NCBI GenBank assembly: GCA_016165875.1
Contig: JABBOT010000080.1
Coordinates: 35,416,364-35,480,363 of the forward strand
Source: Acanthopleura granulata
Taxonomy: Eukaryota > Mollusca > Polyplacophora > Chitonida > Chitonidae
DNA: 64,000 nucleotides
Direction of reading: 5' to 3'
In this document: one piece after another, positions 1 to 13,200 of the stretch
Layout of the letters: each line of letters begins with the position of its first letter
How positions within the stretch are numbered: the first letter of the stretch is position 1
Made by a program: the position numbers and the translations under genes
Notes under the pieces: model-generated
What the model was told of the DNA's origin: nothing
Database searches by the model: none
The model's input: only the letters and a program-made list of their open reading frames with translations

Positions 1-3000
1 CGAACTCATCCATATCAAAGTTGGCAGGAATGATACTGATGTGCTCTGTCTAAAAAATGACATGTAGCTCGCTTGTGAAGAATCCATCTGAATAACTGTT
101 TAATTATCATTTCACATCCTATCTTCGTTGAAATAAGATCTGCCTGACACATCTGGAGGAGGGAAATACGATTTCAGCTTTCGTTGATCCATAGAATATG
201 AAATGTCCTCATGCAGGTGATACATTAAAGGTTTCCACAGTCGCTTTCCTTGCCCCCCCCCATTTTGGCTTAAGCTTTCCTAGGCATCTTAAAAATCTAA
301 AAAAAAATACTGCTTAGTGCACAATAAACATGGTGAAATGTAGCAATCTGATTATGTGCTCTGTGAAGCGATCAAACAAGGTAATGGCAAACACGTAATT
401 TTAATCAACTAATTATTAAAGATGCCTCTAACGGGTGAACTTCAGAAGAGTGGCAGTCCACTTGCATATATATACTTGGCAGTGATCATATGGTCAGGAA
501 TTAAAACAAATGTTAAAAAGTCCTAAAATCAAAAGCAGACTTATTACATGCATGGTACTCAAAGTTACGTTTATTTTTACACAAAAATTTTGAGCTCCTT
601 TAAAGGTCAAACAAAAAAGGGATAATCAAAGGTTGTTGTGTTGTTGTTACATGTTAGGCATATTATATTTCGGCAAATGTGAGGAAATTTTTCCCAGGTT
701 GCAGACAATGGCATGCCGCTATACCTACAAAAATATCAGCGCAATATTTACTTATTTATTTATTTGATTGGTGTTTTACGCCGTACTCAGGAATATTTCA
801 CTTACATTATGGTGGGAGGAAACCAGGCAGAGCCCAGGGGAAACCCACGACCATTCTCAGGTTACTGGCAGACCCACGTACGGCCGGAGAGGAAGCCAGC
901 GTGAGCTGGACTTGAACTCACAGCAACCGCATTGGTGGGAGGCTTCGGGTTATTGAGTTGAGATAGCGCGCTAACCGACTGAGCCACGGAGGCCCCCATC
1001 AGCTCAATACTGGTGAAACATAAAAGAACACTTCCAATGAAAACCCTAAATTTCCACAACCCCTAGATACTTTAACAACAATTTTCTGATCAGATCCATA
1101 CTTCATAATTTTATCCATAACGTGAGTTGACCCTGGATTTTGCTCGAGGCGTCTTGTACGGGTCGGGTGTTGGACGAATTGACCTGTATTCTGCGATATT
1201 ACAGGCTGAACATATTCCATTTATAAGTGTATTTATCTTCCTAATTAGCCACCTTATGGCAACAATAAGGATGTCAAGCCACCCGCAAGATCGTGCAGTT
1301 TTGGAAACTTAAAGAAATATATTACATGTTCTTGTTGACTAAGGCGACTCTATGTATTTAAAGAGGCGATCAATCTAAAACCATGTAGGTCAGAAAGCCG
1401 CCACGGCCATTATCAATGTCAACCGCAATGGTCAAAAATGCATACATTTCGGGGTTACAGTTGTAATGTAGCGTCGATATAGCCAAGGGAATCCCAAAGT
1501 GTGTCACACTTAGGGAGAAAACGGGTCAATAACTTGATCCAGCTCACGGCTCCCTTTTAGTGCGATTCGCTTGGCAGGGTACTGTCGTGTTAACGAGTTG
1601 CCTCGCTGTGAAAGGGAAACAACGTCCATAACGTTGTTGATCCCTCTGTTATATTAGTCCCAAATTATGTTCGTAGCGTGTTTTCACTTGGTACACTTCA
1701 TGGAATTTCACGTCTTTTTTGTAATGTACAAACTATCTGTTTCGACTGAAATCGTTGTGTTGAGAAAAACAAACTGAAATGGTTACACGGGAGTGTCTCC
1801 TATGATGTGTTGAACGATCGCAAGATGTGGACCTGTTTTGCTGAAGCTGTTTGTCAGGTACATGGGGCCGCTTCCACAAAGCCAGTGTGACGGACCTTGA
1901 AATGAGATTTAAGCCATAAACTGCATGATACATGTAAATATATTTCAGGTTTTGAATGTTTTGAATTTAATTCTACACTGTTGTAAGAAATGGTGTATTT
2001 TTGCAATAACAGTTCCTAACACTATTGGCCAAGGGGTATTTTTCTGTGAATAGCCACCAGCATGATACATGTTTAAAGTTAGAGTTAAGTGGCAATGTTT
2101 TCATGCAGTGATTTGTTCTGTCGATTTTCCCTTACGTTTGATAAACCAAACTCCTAACAACTTAGCAAACTATTTGGGAATATGCAATAAGTAAAGTCTC
2201 CAGAGTAGAAGAAACGGGAATAGTTAAGTGACACGTGTTAAATGCTGGCATGCTTTCCTCCTTTTGCTTGGTTATCATGTATCTTGGAGTATAAAGGGAA
2301 TCATTAAGTTCTTGTAACCACTGGATGACTTTACTTCCGCCCAACTATCCTCGATCTTCGCAACACGTTTAGATCATCTTCGTCCAGAAAGGCTCGAGAA
2401 AGACTTCAATCGATGTGTGCAACGACGTATTAATAGATGCGATTGAATCCAATGGTGTCCACTGAGATTAAATTCCAATACGGCTGTACTGTGACAGCTT
2501 CTTGTAAATTGCTTGTGGCGTGTACAATAATGCACACTTTATGATGATGTGGGATGCCACAGGGAGGCAATTTGCCTAATGAATTAGTCTAATGAATCCA
2601 GGCTTCATCAACAGTCACATGCAGTGGATATTGTAAATGCGATTGAGAATATACAATAAAATTTGTATAAAGAGGTCAACAGTTCTGTTTCGGCGTGCGC
2701 GCTACTGTTTCTGTTACATCGAAAACACAGAGACGCCAATGTACTTGCTTAACATTGCCGACCTCTCTGCTTTTTGAAAATTGTAGAACGTTTAATGTCA
2801 ATTATTGTAATGATGATTAATTAGATTATGAATTTTAAAAAAGGTTGATGGAAAAACCCAGCTATGGAGTACATGTGCATTGCACGGCATGTATTCCCTC
2901 AGAAATCCCACATCTTATTTTACTTGTAACTCCCTCAACAGATATATAAGGTAAATATATTGCTATTAACTGATTGATAATCGATAATCTTACTAAATCT

Positions 3001-3209
3001 TACGCCTCTTACTGAACATATATGATCAGTTTTTTTTTTCAAGTATCTTACTCTAACCAAGTTCGTTTCACAATCACATATGGTTTATGATTACGGCTGC
3101 ATTTATAATTCCTTAAATCGATAAAACCATTACTGCCATTTACAATCTTTACTCTCGACTAATGTATTAAGAGACCGCGTGTATTAATACCATAAGACCA
3201 ATTTTTCAG
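1..3209. other. Non-coding stretch upstream of first M14 exon (probably intron)
   Basis: No exon with splice sites and protein similarity was found here. Because the first recognisable carboxypeptidase exon at 3210 begins in phase 0 and corresponds to exon 6 of the downstream paralogue, this stretch is probably intron of that gene, with exons for the propeptide and the HxxE zinc motif lying before the window. I looked for an HAREW-like exon on the plus strand and did not see one. A SINE copy lies at 749-996. Confidence 0.4.
749..996 (-). repeat. tRNA-derived SINE, near full length
   Basis: Read on the minus strand, the element begins with a GGGGCCTCCGTGGCTCAG head followed by TCGGTTAGCGCGCT, which fits a pol III A box (TGGCnnAGTnGGTTAG). 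About 70 bases later comes GAGTTCAAGTCC, which fits a B box. The body follows, and the 3' end is GTAAAACACCAATCAAATAA plus (ATAA)n. This is the best reference copy of a family found many times in the window in both orientations. The name of the family was not determined. Confidence 0.75.
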
Positions 3210-6200
3210 CTTATTGAGCAATACAACATCAATCCGGAAATTACGGCAATGGTTGACGCGATGGACTGGTATGTACTTCCAGTTTTGAACGCAGATGGTT
3301 ACGTCTATTCTTGGACATCGGTAAGACATTGTTTCTTTCCATTGTTTTGTTAGATTAAATAAGGATTTTTAAACTGTGCATATTTTCAGCTTCACCAAGG
3401 ACACACTCTACAGGGAAGTCTATGTTCAGAGAAGTTCAAGGAGATCTTTCATTTTACACTTTTCTCAAAAGTCATTCATTACTGTGTTGTATTGCTCTGT
3501 CTTGATCTGATAGTTAAGCTTGTTTCCGAATATGCAGTAGAACAAATGAGTAGAAATGTTCTTTATTTGAATGGCATACACCTTTTCTTTAGGACTTTAT
3601 TCTGTGGACATTACTATCCATTTTAAATTGCCCTTTGCATACGCCCTCTCCGACTGTACGCGGGAAGGTCCTTTAGCAACCTGCTGATGGTCATGGGTTC
3701 CCCCGAGTTCTGCCCGGTTTCCCCCTGATGCTGGCCGCCGTCGTATCAGTGAAATATTGTTGAGCAGGGCGTAAAACACCAATCAAATAAATAAATAAAT
3801 CTTTGCATACGTTCTCCATATATGTTCTGTTCTGACCTCCTTCCAGTGATTCTCAATCTTTTACAAAAAAAAATGAAATATAAGAAATGTTTTTCGTACA
3901 AAGTTGACAGCACATATATTCCCTAGAATAAATCTTGAGGCAAAATTAATTATAAATTGTTTGTCGTAGGCCTGTACTAAACTTTAGTGCTTTTAACGAC
4001 AACATTGACGGACTTAAAGACATTCTCACATATTACATCAAAATTTAGTGTTTCAACCTATAAGTTTTAATTTAAAGCTGAAAAATTGAAATATATGGTA
4101 AATATTAAGTGTCGCGCCATACAGCGCCTTATTGTCACATTCATGTACCAGCTTGATCAGATGTGATCGCAATATTGCTGAAACATTGCCGATGTGGCGT
4201 TAAACGTCATTTATTCATTCGTTCATGCTGGTCAGACCGTTTTTGGGCGGCATCATGTTTTCAAAGCTATTGCACAATTCTGTTCAAAGTGTCATTTGAC
4301 AATATATAAAATAAAGTTTCGTCGTCCATGTTGTTACCGTAGGATCGGTTGTGGCGGAAGACCCGGTCCCGACACTCGGGGTCAAAGAAATGCGTCGGGG
4401 TAGACGCTAACAGGAACTGGGATTGGAAATGGTGCCGTGAGTATAGCCAGCACTGACTACGTCTTCGAACACCTTGTCTCCCTCTCTGAGGTAGTGAAAT
4501 CAATTTTCAGCGGTGGGCAAAAAAGTTTTTTCAATAGATATGACATCCAGCAAATAAATCCTGTAGGTACTGAATTTACAAATGCCCTTGGGAATCAGAT
4601 TCCACAGCACCAGGCACTTTATTTGTAACAGTTTTACTTTGAAGCTGCCATTCTGGCTGCTAAGAAAATCTTTGTTTCGTGTATACCTTCATCATCATTT
4701 CATCTTTCTTTTCTGTCTGAATTATACGTTTGTATTAAGTGTTTACTTGCTCTTTACGTTTAACGTTCTTTCGATCATATCAAGAGGGTTCCTGCTTGTG
4801 GCATGCAGAAGAAACTTGGAATGTCAATAGTGCCACAGACACCAAAAATGTCACCCCTCTGAGCGACGGTATACTTACACCGTGGCAACCAGTGCTTGAC
4901 TTTTTTCGGCACTGTTATCATGTGATCACAAGTCCCTCGAGTTGCTCTTCCCCTTCTCAATCGAGACTTGCTTGGTGTGCAATTTAAGTTCACTCCAAGG
5001 ATGGCAGTAATAATATTTCGGCCATTGCTAATGTTGACATTTTCGGACACTTTAACTTTCCACAGAAAGAGGAGCGTCCCGTAACCCTTGCTCAGACCAG
5101 TATTGTGGTCCCGGCGTCTTATCTGAGCCGGAAGTGAGGGATGTGGCAGACTTCCTGTCCGCTGTTCCCGGTCGGTTCAAGGCGTATGTGGATGTGCATG
5201 GCTTCTCCCAGCTGTGGTTAACACCCTGGGCCTACTCTATACAGCGACCTACGAATCATAAACAACAGGTAACATAAGCCAGGCAGCTGTTTTGGGCATG
5301 TCATGTATTTTACACGAGTCTTTTTGACATCTGAGAATTTACATAATCTCTGTAACAAATTCGCGTCGAGCAGAATGCACATTGGAAATTGAAACTGAGC
5401 TGAATTGTGGGCTGAATCCAAAGGCATAATCGGTTATGTTTCTGTTGTTTCTGTATGGCTTGTTCTGCTCATGCGCAAAGATGCATTACTCGAAACAGCT
5501 CTCTGGTTTATTCTAGCTATTCTCCTAGTGGACCGTGGACCACGTTCGGTGGTTTTGATCGCTTCAAATTATTCAGAATTACGACAGGCCAATCATAATC
5601 AGTTATGTACTTAATGTCAGTATTTAATCAGCCAGTCACATGGACATCGGCCTAACAGCTTAAGAATGTCGTGACTGTGTTTGTCGGGGGACAGTGCATG
5701 CATGGCGCACTCTTGCTTCTTAACGTCAATTTCCTTCAAGATGATAGGACCGACACGCATACACAAGTCCGCTTGAATTTGACGACATTTAAATTTTACC
5801 CTAAACCCTGATTTCTTCTTACATGAATTTCACGCAGTGTTTATGTTGACAGGCCCTATGCTCGGCAGCAGCGGTGAAGGCCCTGACTGCCGTCCATGGC
5901 ACACAGTACAGGCGTGGTTCAGCCGCTAGGACGCTTTGTATGTTGTTTCTGGTTTCCACGCAATAGAATTGGTTTTATATGTTCTAATAACATATGTAAA
6001 GAGAAGCTAAGAGCAAAAAGTGTATACATGTAGAAAACAAAAGAGAATCAACGTTCCGGTAACCTTCGGTCCTATGTATCCTTTCATCTCATTGCTTCCA
6101 ACCCCATAATCGTACTCAAAGTGATTGGACTAAAACAAAAATGTTTATAAGTGGCTTCCGATCAGCCTAAAAATGGCAGATATGCCAATTTGGTTGAGAT

Positions 6201-6547
6201 GAGAAGCCAAGAACCAAAAATCTGAATTAGTTGAAGAACCTATTTCATCTGAGGCCTTTGTATGGCCTGTACATACGGCTTACAGAGTTCTAATTTCATG
6301 ACATCCCGTTGTGCTCATTCTGATAGTATATATGTTCGTTGATGCTATTGATTTCCTCACAGATGCTGTGACCGGTGGATCCATGGATTGGGCACATGGG
6401 GTCAATAAAATACCATACACAGCTACTCTGGAGCTACGAGACACGGGCGAACATGGTTTCCTCTTACCGGCTAACCGAATCATCCCATCAGGGGAGGAAA
6501 CTCTGCAGGGAATATTGGCCATGGCTAAGTGTGTTGTAACGAATTAG
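3210..6547 (+). CDS. Zinc carboxypeptidase, M14A (carboxypeptidase A-like), 3' half
   Basis: Secreted metallo-exopeptidase that removes C-terminal residues. Five exons: 3210-3320, 4343-4436, 5066-5268, 5853-5937, 6363-6547 (stop TAG). All have GT-AG introns, and the phases close. Visible in order: substrate-binding Arg of WRKTRS (bovine R127), GVDANRNWD (N144/R145), the zinc ligand His in DVHGFSQ (H196), [14 protein letters not shown], the Tyr248 codon split across the last intron, GGSMDW and the catalytic Glu in ELRDTG (E270). Met at the bovine 255 position predicts a hydrophobic (A-type) rather than basic (B-type) C-terminal preference. The propeptide and the HxxE zinc-motif exons are absent, presumably before base 1. 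Exon sizes match the downstream paralogue (111, 94 vs 91, 203, 85, 185 vs 188 nt), showing tandem duplication. No disabling mutation is seen in these exons. Alternative: a 5'-truncated pseudogene, if the missing exons are not upstream. Confidence 0.85.
3641..3800 (+). repeat. SINE copy, 5' truncated
   Basis: Body and 3' tail of the family typed at 749-996, in plus orientation, ending in AAACACCAATCAAATAAATA. The tRNA-like head is missing. It lies in the first recognised intron of the M14 gene. Confidence 0.65.
4145..4220 (+). repeat. Tail of another interspersed repeat family
   Basis: The segment contains ATATTGCTGAAACATTGCCG followed by GGCGTTAAACGTCATTTATT. A related arrangement (gactgaaacaatgtt then gacgttaaaccccag and ACTCACTCACTC) occurs at 19636-19692. 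This looks like the 3' end of a second SINE family. The family was not identified. Confidence 0.35.
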
Positions 6548-7849
6548 CAAAAGTTATTACCTGATTACGTGGATATTTGTCGTACCTGCGGTAATTCTTT
6601 CATACTCTCTACTTGACTGCTCGCTGATATGTTTCCTCAGCGGCGATGCATATTTTATGTAGTATCTCTTGTGCAAAGTAACGTACACGTAAAAGAAGGT
6701 GTCACAAACAGAAATTGCACATGTTTTGGGGTGTGACATGCTAGTCAGTGGTACAAATCCGAAATAAGAACCCTTTCATACAATTTATTATTCAGCAATC
6801 AATCAGAAATTGCAAAATGTAATTGGAAATACAATTCAAGTGATGCATCTTCTTTGGGAAAGACAGATATCTTCTCTTATCTGCCCGTTGGGCCTCCGTG
6901 TAACAAGCGCATGCGCTGTTGTTGACGAGCATATGACACATGAATTCTAAGAAACGGCCATCTGGTAAAGAGTAAAACGCTGTATTGATTATCTCAAATA
7001 GAATACCGCCCTCCATTCATATTCTAGGTTTCTATATCGTATATATGCGGCTTGGAACAAAAACAATGCAAATTCTTTAAGAGGCATTTGAAAGGCGACA
7101 AAGTAATAATACCAAAGTGTTTCGCTGCCCTTGGTTTAAGTAGTTTTTATTTTCCTAAGTCGATTCAAGAGCAAGTACAATGCCTGTTTCCTCACCTCTA
7201 CACATTATACATGCAATTTGTTCCGGCATACACTTCACAACAAGTATGAATGAGGAAAAATAGTAGATAAGAAATGATCTTACGTCGAATTATTTATCTA
7301 ATACGTATGGTCTCAACACAGGGAATTACAATGTAACATCGTTTGCAAGCAGGTAATTATACCACTGAAATCTGACTTTAAAACAAGGCAGTGTTGTAAA
7401 TAATGGGTAAAGAAAACTACGCAAGCAAAACATTATACTTTTGCATGTGGCCAGACACCTAATGGTAACTGTGTAAGGCTGGTAAAACGTGCTGTAAAAA
7501 CCTCTTATAATCACAATGATCTCCTGACTTAAGGAATCACCACGGCTTACATAAGTTTTCTTGTTGAAGTCGTGGCTATATTTCGTAACGTGTTTCACCT
7601 TATTTCAGTCTATTGCGTGACGAGAGTTAGCTACATAGCCGATTTTATGCCTGCAGGTTGTGCAGAGGCCTGGAGTTTTTTTAGTTCGCTTGATTAGCGG
7701 TCAGTAAGTCTCGCCTAGATAATCCTCAACAAAGGAGCAGATAACCTTATTAAGACAGCCTCCAGGTTGGCATGTAGTGGTGTTCCTTTTCCTGTTGCGT
7801 TAAGTACAGCGTTCAGGGTAAACATACTGCCTATGTTGGCCTTCTCTGT

Positions 7850-8700
7850 AAATAGTCACCCTATGAAAAAGCTGATTTTGTAAGTAAATGGTATGGCAAT
7901 AAATGACGGTAACTGGGTCACTGCACAGTTCAGAGACGTCCTACTGATCAGGTGTGTTGGTATGCCGGGTGGTACATGGATGTTTTGTCGTTTCTGTTTG
8001 ATTTCGGAGTGTACAGCTTGTTGGGTCGAGGATATGTCAGCCGATGATTCCATCAGGGTTGATATGATATCTCTGTTGACTTGGGTTGTATACTTCGAGC
8101 TGTGATTGGTGAACTGGTCGATGGTTTGGAGGCAGATGAGGACGTCTAGGAAAGTGACTTGCTGATCATTTCTTTTCTTATTTTACGTGGAATCTCTTGC
8201 TGGGATGAAGGTTGTTAAGGTGTTTGGACAGTTGAGCAGGGTGTAGGTCTCTTTTTAGGATGACAAGGGTGTCATCTATTTTTTCAAACCAGGAATTCGG
8301 ACAGATCGGGGAGTTTCTTAACTTAACATGTTTTCAAAATGTGTGAAGAAATCAGTGATAACAGGTGTGGGGGGGGGGGGAACCATACATTTGTTCATAA
8401 TTTTTTCCCCCACCCCCAGGTGAAATAGGCAGAGATTACACAGCTTTCTACAAGGGCAACCATGCTGCCTGCACCAAGGATGTTGATACGGTAACTCTTT
8501 CCTTACCCCATTAACTGATGCGTTCACGGTTGAGTCTATTTGATCAGGACATTTGTGAAGGGACCAGCAACACCATAGCTAGCCATTCATTCGGTGTTAT
8601 GGAGGGGGTGTCAGCCTGGAACAGAAAATGTTGTAGTCTGTCATGGGTTTTTTTAGCAGCTTTTCGTAGTGTTATTTTTATTAAGCACTTGGCTAAGGTA
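7850..8700 (-). mobile_element. Decayed Penelope-like (or related non-LTR) reverse transcriptase relic
   Basis: Minus-strand translation in shifting frames gives a row of reverse-transcriptase-like motifs in the expected order. They are GPFTNVLIK (compare SLFTNVPI), GAGSMVALVESCVISAYFT (compare the GxxMGSPxSPxxAN motif), WFEKIDDTLVILKRDLHP (the catalytic YVDD-type motif, here IDDT), HLNNLHPSKRFHV (compare HLNxxHPSIxFT) and QVTFLDVLI (compare PFLDV). Several stops and frameshifts separate them, so it is inactive. The order is typical of Penelope-like elements, but no endonuclease part or terminal repeat was seen, so the class is tentative. Confidence 0.5.
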
Positions 8701-9865
8701 TCATAGTTATAGTACACTGTTCCTCTGATGCAAATGAGAAGCCTTCTCTTGGTTTTTTCATGGAGACTCATGCATATGCAGATCGAGGATGATGATTGAC
8801 TAGATTCTGCTGAAAGTTCCAATCTATCTTTGTAGTGGAAAACTGTGAATTTTCTTTCTGAACAATATTAAGTGTAAAACTGTAAAAGCTGTAATTACTT
8901 CTGTGTCTCGTAAAGCTGTAAATGGCATTAATGTTTGACATAATACAGCCTCTATGCATGTTACTTACATCAATTACCGTTATATGCTCTGTGATATTTC
9001 AACGTATGTAAATTGCTACAAAGCCAAGCGTGATTTTGACGTCGCACTTATGCCACGTATTTGTGTAAGTTGATATCAATATGTACAATAAGTAGTTAAT
9101 CACAATCTTACACATATTTGTTATACTTACTTGTTATAATCAGTAATCCTGTTTTTTAAATGTTTAATGATTACGTGATTTCAGAGCTTCTGCAGCTCCT
9201 GATGTCTACATGGTGTTCTACTTGTTTGTCGTTCTTTTTGCTTCTGTGTTATATAAACTTCTGTGTTATAAGGATAAGTGCAATGTTAATTCCAAAGATT
9301 CTGCAAGATGTACCGCTAATACATATGTGATGAATAATATACCACACGTGTTTAGGCGTTTTTTCAATTCCGACTTACACAAACGACTGCGATATTGATT
9401 CTCTTCGGGTTTTCCGGGTGCAAAATCTATGTTTCCGGAATAACGTGGTGCTAAGTTCTAGGGAATCGGCAAAACTCTCCTCGCCTATAACAAAGTATTT
9501 CCATTAAAATCGAATTACGGTGAATAAGGGCCACGGTGTGGTAAATCGTGTCAATGATTTACTTACAACAGCCCGATGATTATTAATTTTGAAAGAAATT
9601 GCTCATTCGGTGCATAGTTCACTCGTAGCATCGTAGCATCGTACCATCGTCTCGTGGGACCATCTATGTGATTGTCACTGTCCTCCTTTCATTACGTGAT
9701 TGTACAGACGTTGGTGCTTTACCATCATTTTATCTTTCGTATCGTTTTAATTCATATTCACACCGATATTCCTACATACTTTGAGACAACAAATAATAAA
9801 GTCAAGTCGGAAATACTGTTGTCGGAAACTTATCTATATCAAACCAACAGAATTCAAACTACACG

Positions 9866-9950
9866 AAGGACGGATAGTGGCCGAGTAGTTAAAGGTGGTT
9901 GCTTTTCAATCGCAGGGCCACGCAATGTGCATTTTCGAGCGTTACCTTTG
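9866..9950 (+). repeat. Short tRNA-like SINE relic
   Basis: GTGGCCGAGTAGTTAAAGG near 9877-9895 fits a pol III A box, as in the SINE at 61709. No clear B box follows, so this is a fragment at best. Confidence 0.3.
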
Positions 9951-10209
9951 TCAGGTAAATTTGTGAATTCCACCCTTCTCACCGTTCGTGCTCGTTGAAC
10001 ATTATGGTGTTAAATAGTAATTCACTAAAGTAATTGTGTAAGGTAAAGAGTGAACTGTTGACATTTGTATTTTACCGTGATACATTTGTGAAGACTTTAT
10101 GTACCGTTTGTATGCGTTATTTTTCTTTTCGAGTGCGTTTATAAGCTTTTTAATCATTTGTTGTCGAAACAGCGGCTAAGAAAAACTGGCTGTTGTTCAC
10201 GGCGCTAAG

Positions 10210-13200
10210 ATGGGCCCAATCAGGCTTTTAACCTCGTTAGCGCTAGCAGGCGGTATTAGTCTTATCAGTCTTTCGATACGTATAAAGATACGAATGCCAA
10301 GCAACAGAATATCTCCCTTGGCTTACCTGGCTGGATATCTGGCTGTAGTTATCACTTGTTTCACTGTCGTGCACGGGATGCAAGATAATTATGTCGGGTA
10401 AGGTTGTAAATAGCGATGGGGTATATTTGTATGTATATTTCATAACAAGACGAAGTGTATAGCGAAGCATTCATGTGTGACTGCATATTGGGTCCGTCAG
10501 AGAGAAAGGTGAAATGGGTGAGTCATTAATAAAACACTTAAACTATTCACATCGATTGCACTAAATGCGCAGAAGTTTATGGGCGCACTATTAGCAAAAG
10601 ATGTTGCTTTACACTCGAGTATTACTCAAGTTTTTTAACACTTTCACTTTTAACGTCTACAGTTTTTATTCTTTAAATCTTGCCATCAGATTTTCTTTTG
10701 AACTTTAGAATTCTACGTGTTTCTTTATTTTTTCTTCAGATTTTTTAAGTTCTTTATGTGCCTCTCTTGAGGTGATCGCGCCGATCAAGTTGTTAAGACA
10801 ATAACTCTTCGGCACAAAATGTTTCCACTTACATCATCTTAAGTAAGGATGTTTATTTTAGTTTATACTAACGGACTGAAGAAAGAGCAGAATATGGCTG
10901 CTAGAAAAACGTGCTATATGCGATTTTTCATCTCAGAGTGATGTACATGTATAGTTTTCCAAAGTAGAGGCGCTATAAGGTCGTGACATCAGATTCTGAA
11001 GTGAGTGTCCACATTTATTCTGGTTTAATCGCTGAATGAGCTTTTATTCAGTAGCTCAGTTTATGATTTCTGATATTCTAACTCCCTCATTGTGTAACCT
11101 GGATAAAAATAACAACGTATTAAATTAATTATCTTACTTTGATCTAAAGCAGATTTCATCTATTGGTTTCTTTTTGGTACCATTATATTTTATTCCACTG
11201 ATTTCGTCAGAGGAGGAGGAACATATATGAATGATGAACAACAAGAAGGCATGCGCAAAATAGAACTGTGGATAAGGAACTTTAAATAGGTTTGATGCTG
11301 CTTTAAGGCGAAGGGAAAGACATTCTTTTTGACGCATTCGAGCATGACCTTCATAAAGTTTTTAAACTCTTTGGACTTAGATAAAAAATAAAATTCCTAT
11401 GTGTTTTCCCTTTGGCGATGGGGTGGATTCAGAAAAAATACCCTTATTTTTTCTTCAAAGAAATTTTTTTTTTGATTTTTAACTTAGTTTTTGAACGCAT
11501 TTACCTACAAATGTGTAGAATCAAGTGCTCTGGCGGTAGCCATCAGCTGCAAAACTACTCCTCAGTTTTTCATGCTTATACGACTAGGTTTTTTTCAATA
11601 CTTCAAAATTTTATAGAACCAGTATATAAAAAATCAGTGTCTAAATTTAAGGATGTTAACTGTGGAGCCCGTTTATCTACAGACCTTATGACGTGGTTTA
11701 TTTGCGAAAAAAATGTGATATTGTCCATTCGAAAACAGGTGCTACTAATTGTTTTCATGATGGTGACCTGTTGACTCTGTAACTAAACCACAGCCATGAA
11801 GTCTGGACAGTGACGCCCCACGCCTCCGAGCAGCACGAGTACCTGGTTTACCTACAGGACAATGCACACAAACTCCAGGTACTGTCAGCATTTTTCTCTT
11901 TTATGTATCACTCCTGGGCGTTCTTTCCTCCTCGTTTGAATAATTGTATGCATATTGTATGTGTCATTTTCAGTTCCTAACAACCATTGCATATTGATAC
12001 CCAGTGTGCGATTCCAGCGTTGGGTTGTTTAAAGGAAAGCTATGTGTTTGCGATTATGTCGTCTGGTTGGTAAATATCATTCCTAGGTTTAAGATCAGAG
12101 CGTTATGTTCGTAAGTGAGAGTCATGGGGATACTATGAGAGTGTACAGTTTGTAAGATGACAATGAGTTAAGGATGATTTATTTATTTGATTGGTGTTTT
12201 ACGTCTTAATGGCGGCTACCATTACCGTGGGAAGAAAACGAGCAGAGCCGGGGGTTAGACCTTCCCACATACAGCCCTGTTTACGATGAGAGCGTCTGGT
12301 TCGTCGATGGGAGCTTTACGATCAGGGCATCGGGTTCGGAAGTGGGAGTCTCAGTTTTAAGATGAGAGCTCGTCCTTAAGTAGAAGTCTAGGGTGTACGA
12401 TTAGAGCACTGCTTCGTAAGTGGAAGTTTAGACCTTACCGATTATAAGAATAAAGTCTTGGATTCGTAAGATGGTCTCAGATTTGCGATGAGATTAGAGT
12501 TTTAATGAGATGAGAGCGTCGTAAAATTTTTATTGTACGGTTCTTACATAGACTACAATACCCATTCATTTTTTATTTCTTCATCTTGATGTCAAGCTAT
12601 GGCGATCACAGATGGAATGCAAGCAAATCTTATGCTCAAGATATCGCTTTTGGTTTCAGATAGACTTTTGGAGTGAAGCTAAGAGTTCCGGATCTCCTGC
12701 AATATTCAAGGTACCACCAAGTCGACGGTCCGAGATGCGTAAACAGCTTGAAGAGCGTGGAGTGCAGCCTGTAGTGACGATCGCTGACGTACAAAGAGCC
12801 ATAGACCTTGTGTCGGTCCCACTGGACCAGGATTTACAAGCTCAGCCTACAGAGTTCGATTACAGCAGATATCATACACTGGAAGAGGTTGGTTATTTCC
12901 ACTGCCATGCACTTAATTGGATTCTGTTATCAATGATTTCAAAACAAGCCCTCCATTTTAATACAGGTATTCAAGTCATATTCACTGTTCACTTGGTCAA
13001 ATATAAATAGATTGGACCAATCACAGGGCATAGTTGGTGGTGGAAATATAGGTCTATGGCGCTGAATAATAACAAAGCGCTAATTTCTTGTTTGTTGATC
13101 TCATTGTTGCTTAACGCCAGGTTCAATATTTGCATGTATGCAATTTCGAACGGATTTATGGATGAAAAAAATAACAACAAACAAACAAAAAACAAAAAGC

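Larger units (their letters stand above)
6548..10209. other. Intergenic stretch between the two M14 genes
   Basis: About 3.7 kb with no supported host exon. It contains a decayed Penelope-like reverse transcriptase relic on the minus strand (about 7850-8700), a poly-G run at about 8368-8379 and a short tRNA-like SINE relic near 9870. The promoter of the second carboxypeptidase should lie in the last part, but no core element could be assigned. Confidence 0.5.

Noticed and set aside
679..956. Three overlapping plus-strand frames
   Set aside because: They are translations of a minus-orientation SINE.
8419..8490. Plus-strand exon-like segment (EIGRDYTAFYKGNHAACTKD) with acceptor and donor
   Set aside because: It is antisense to the reverse transcriptase relic, and no neighbouring exon continues it.
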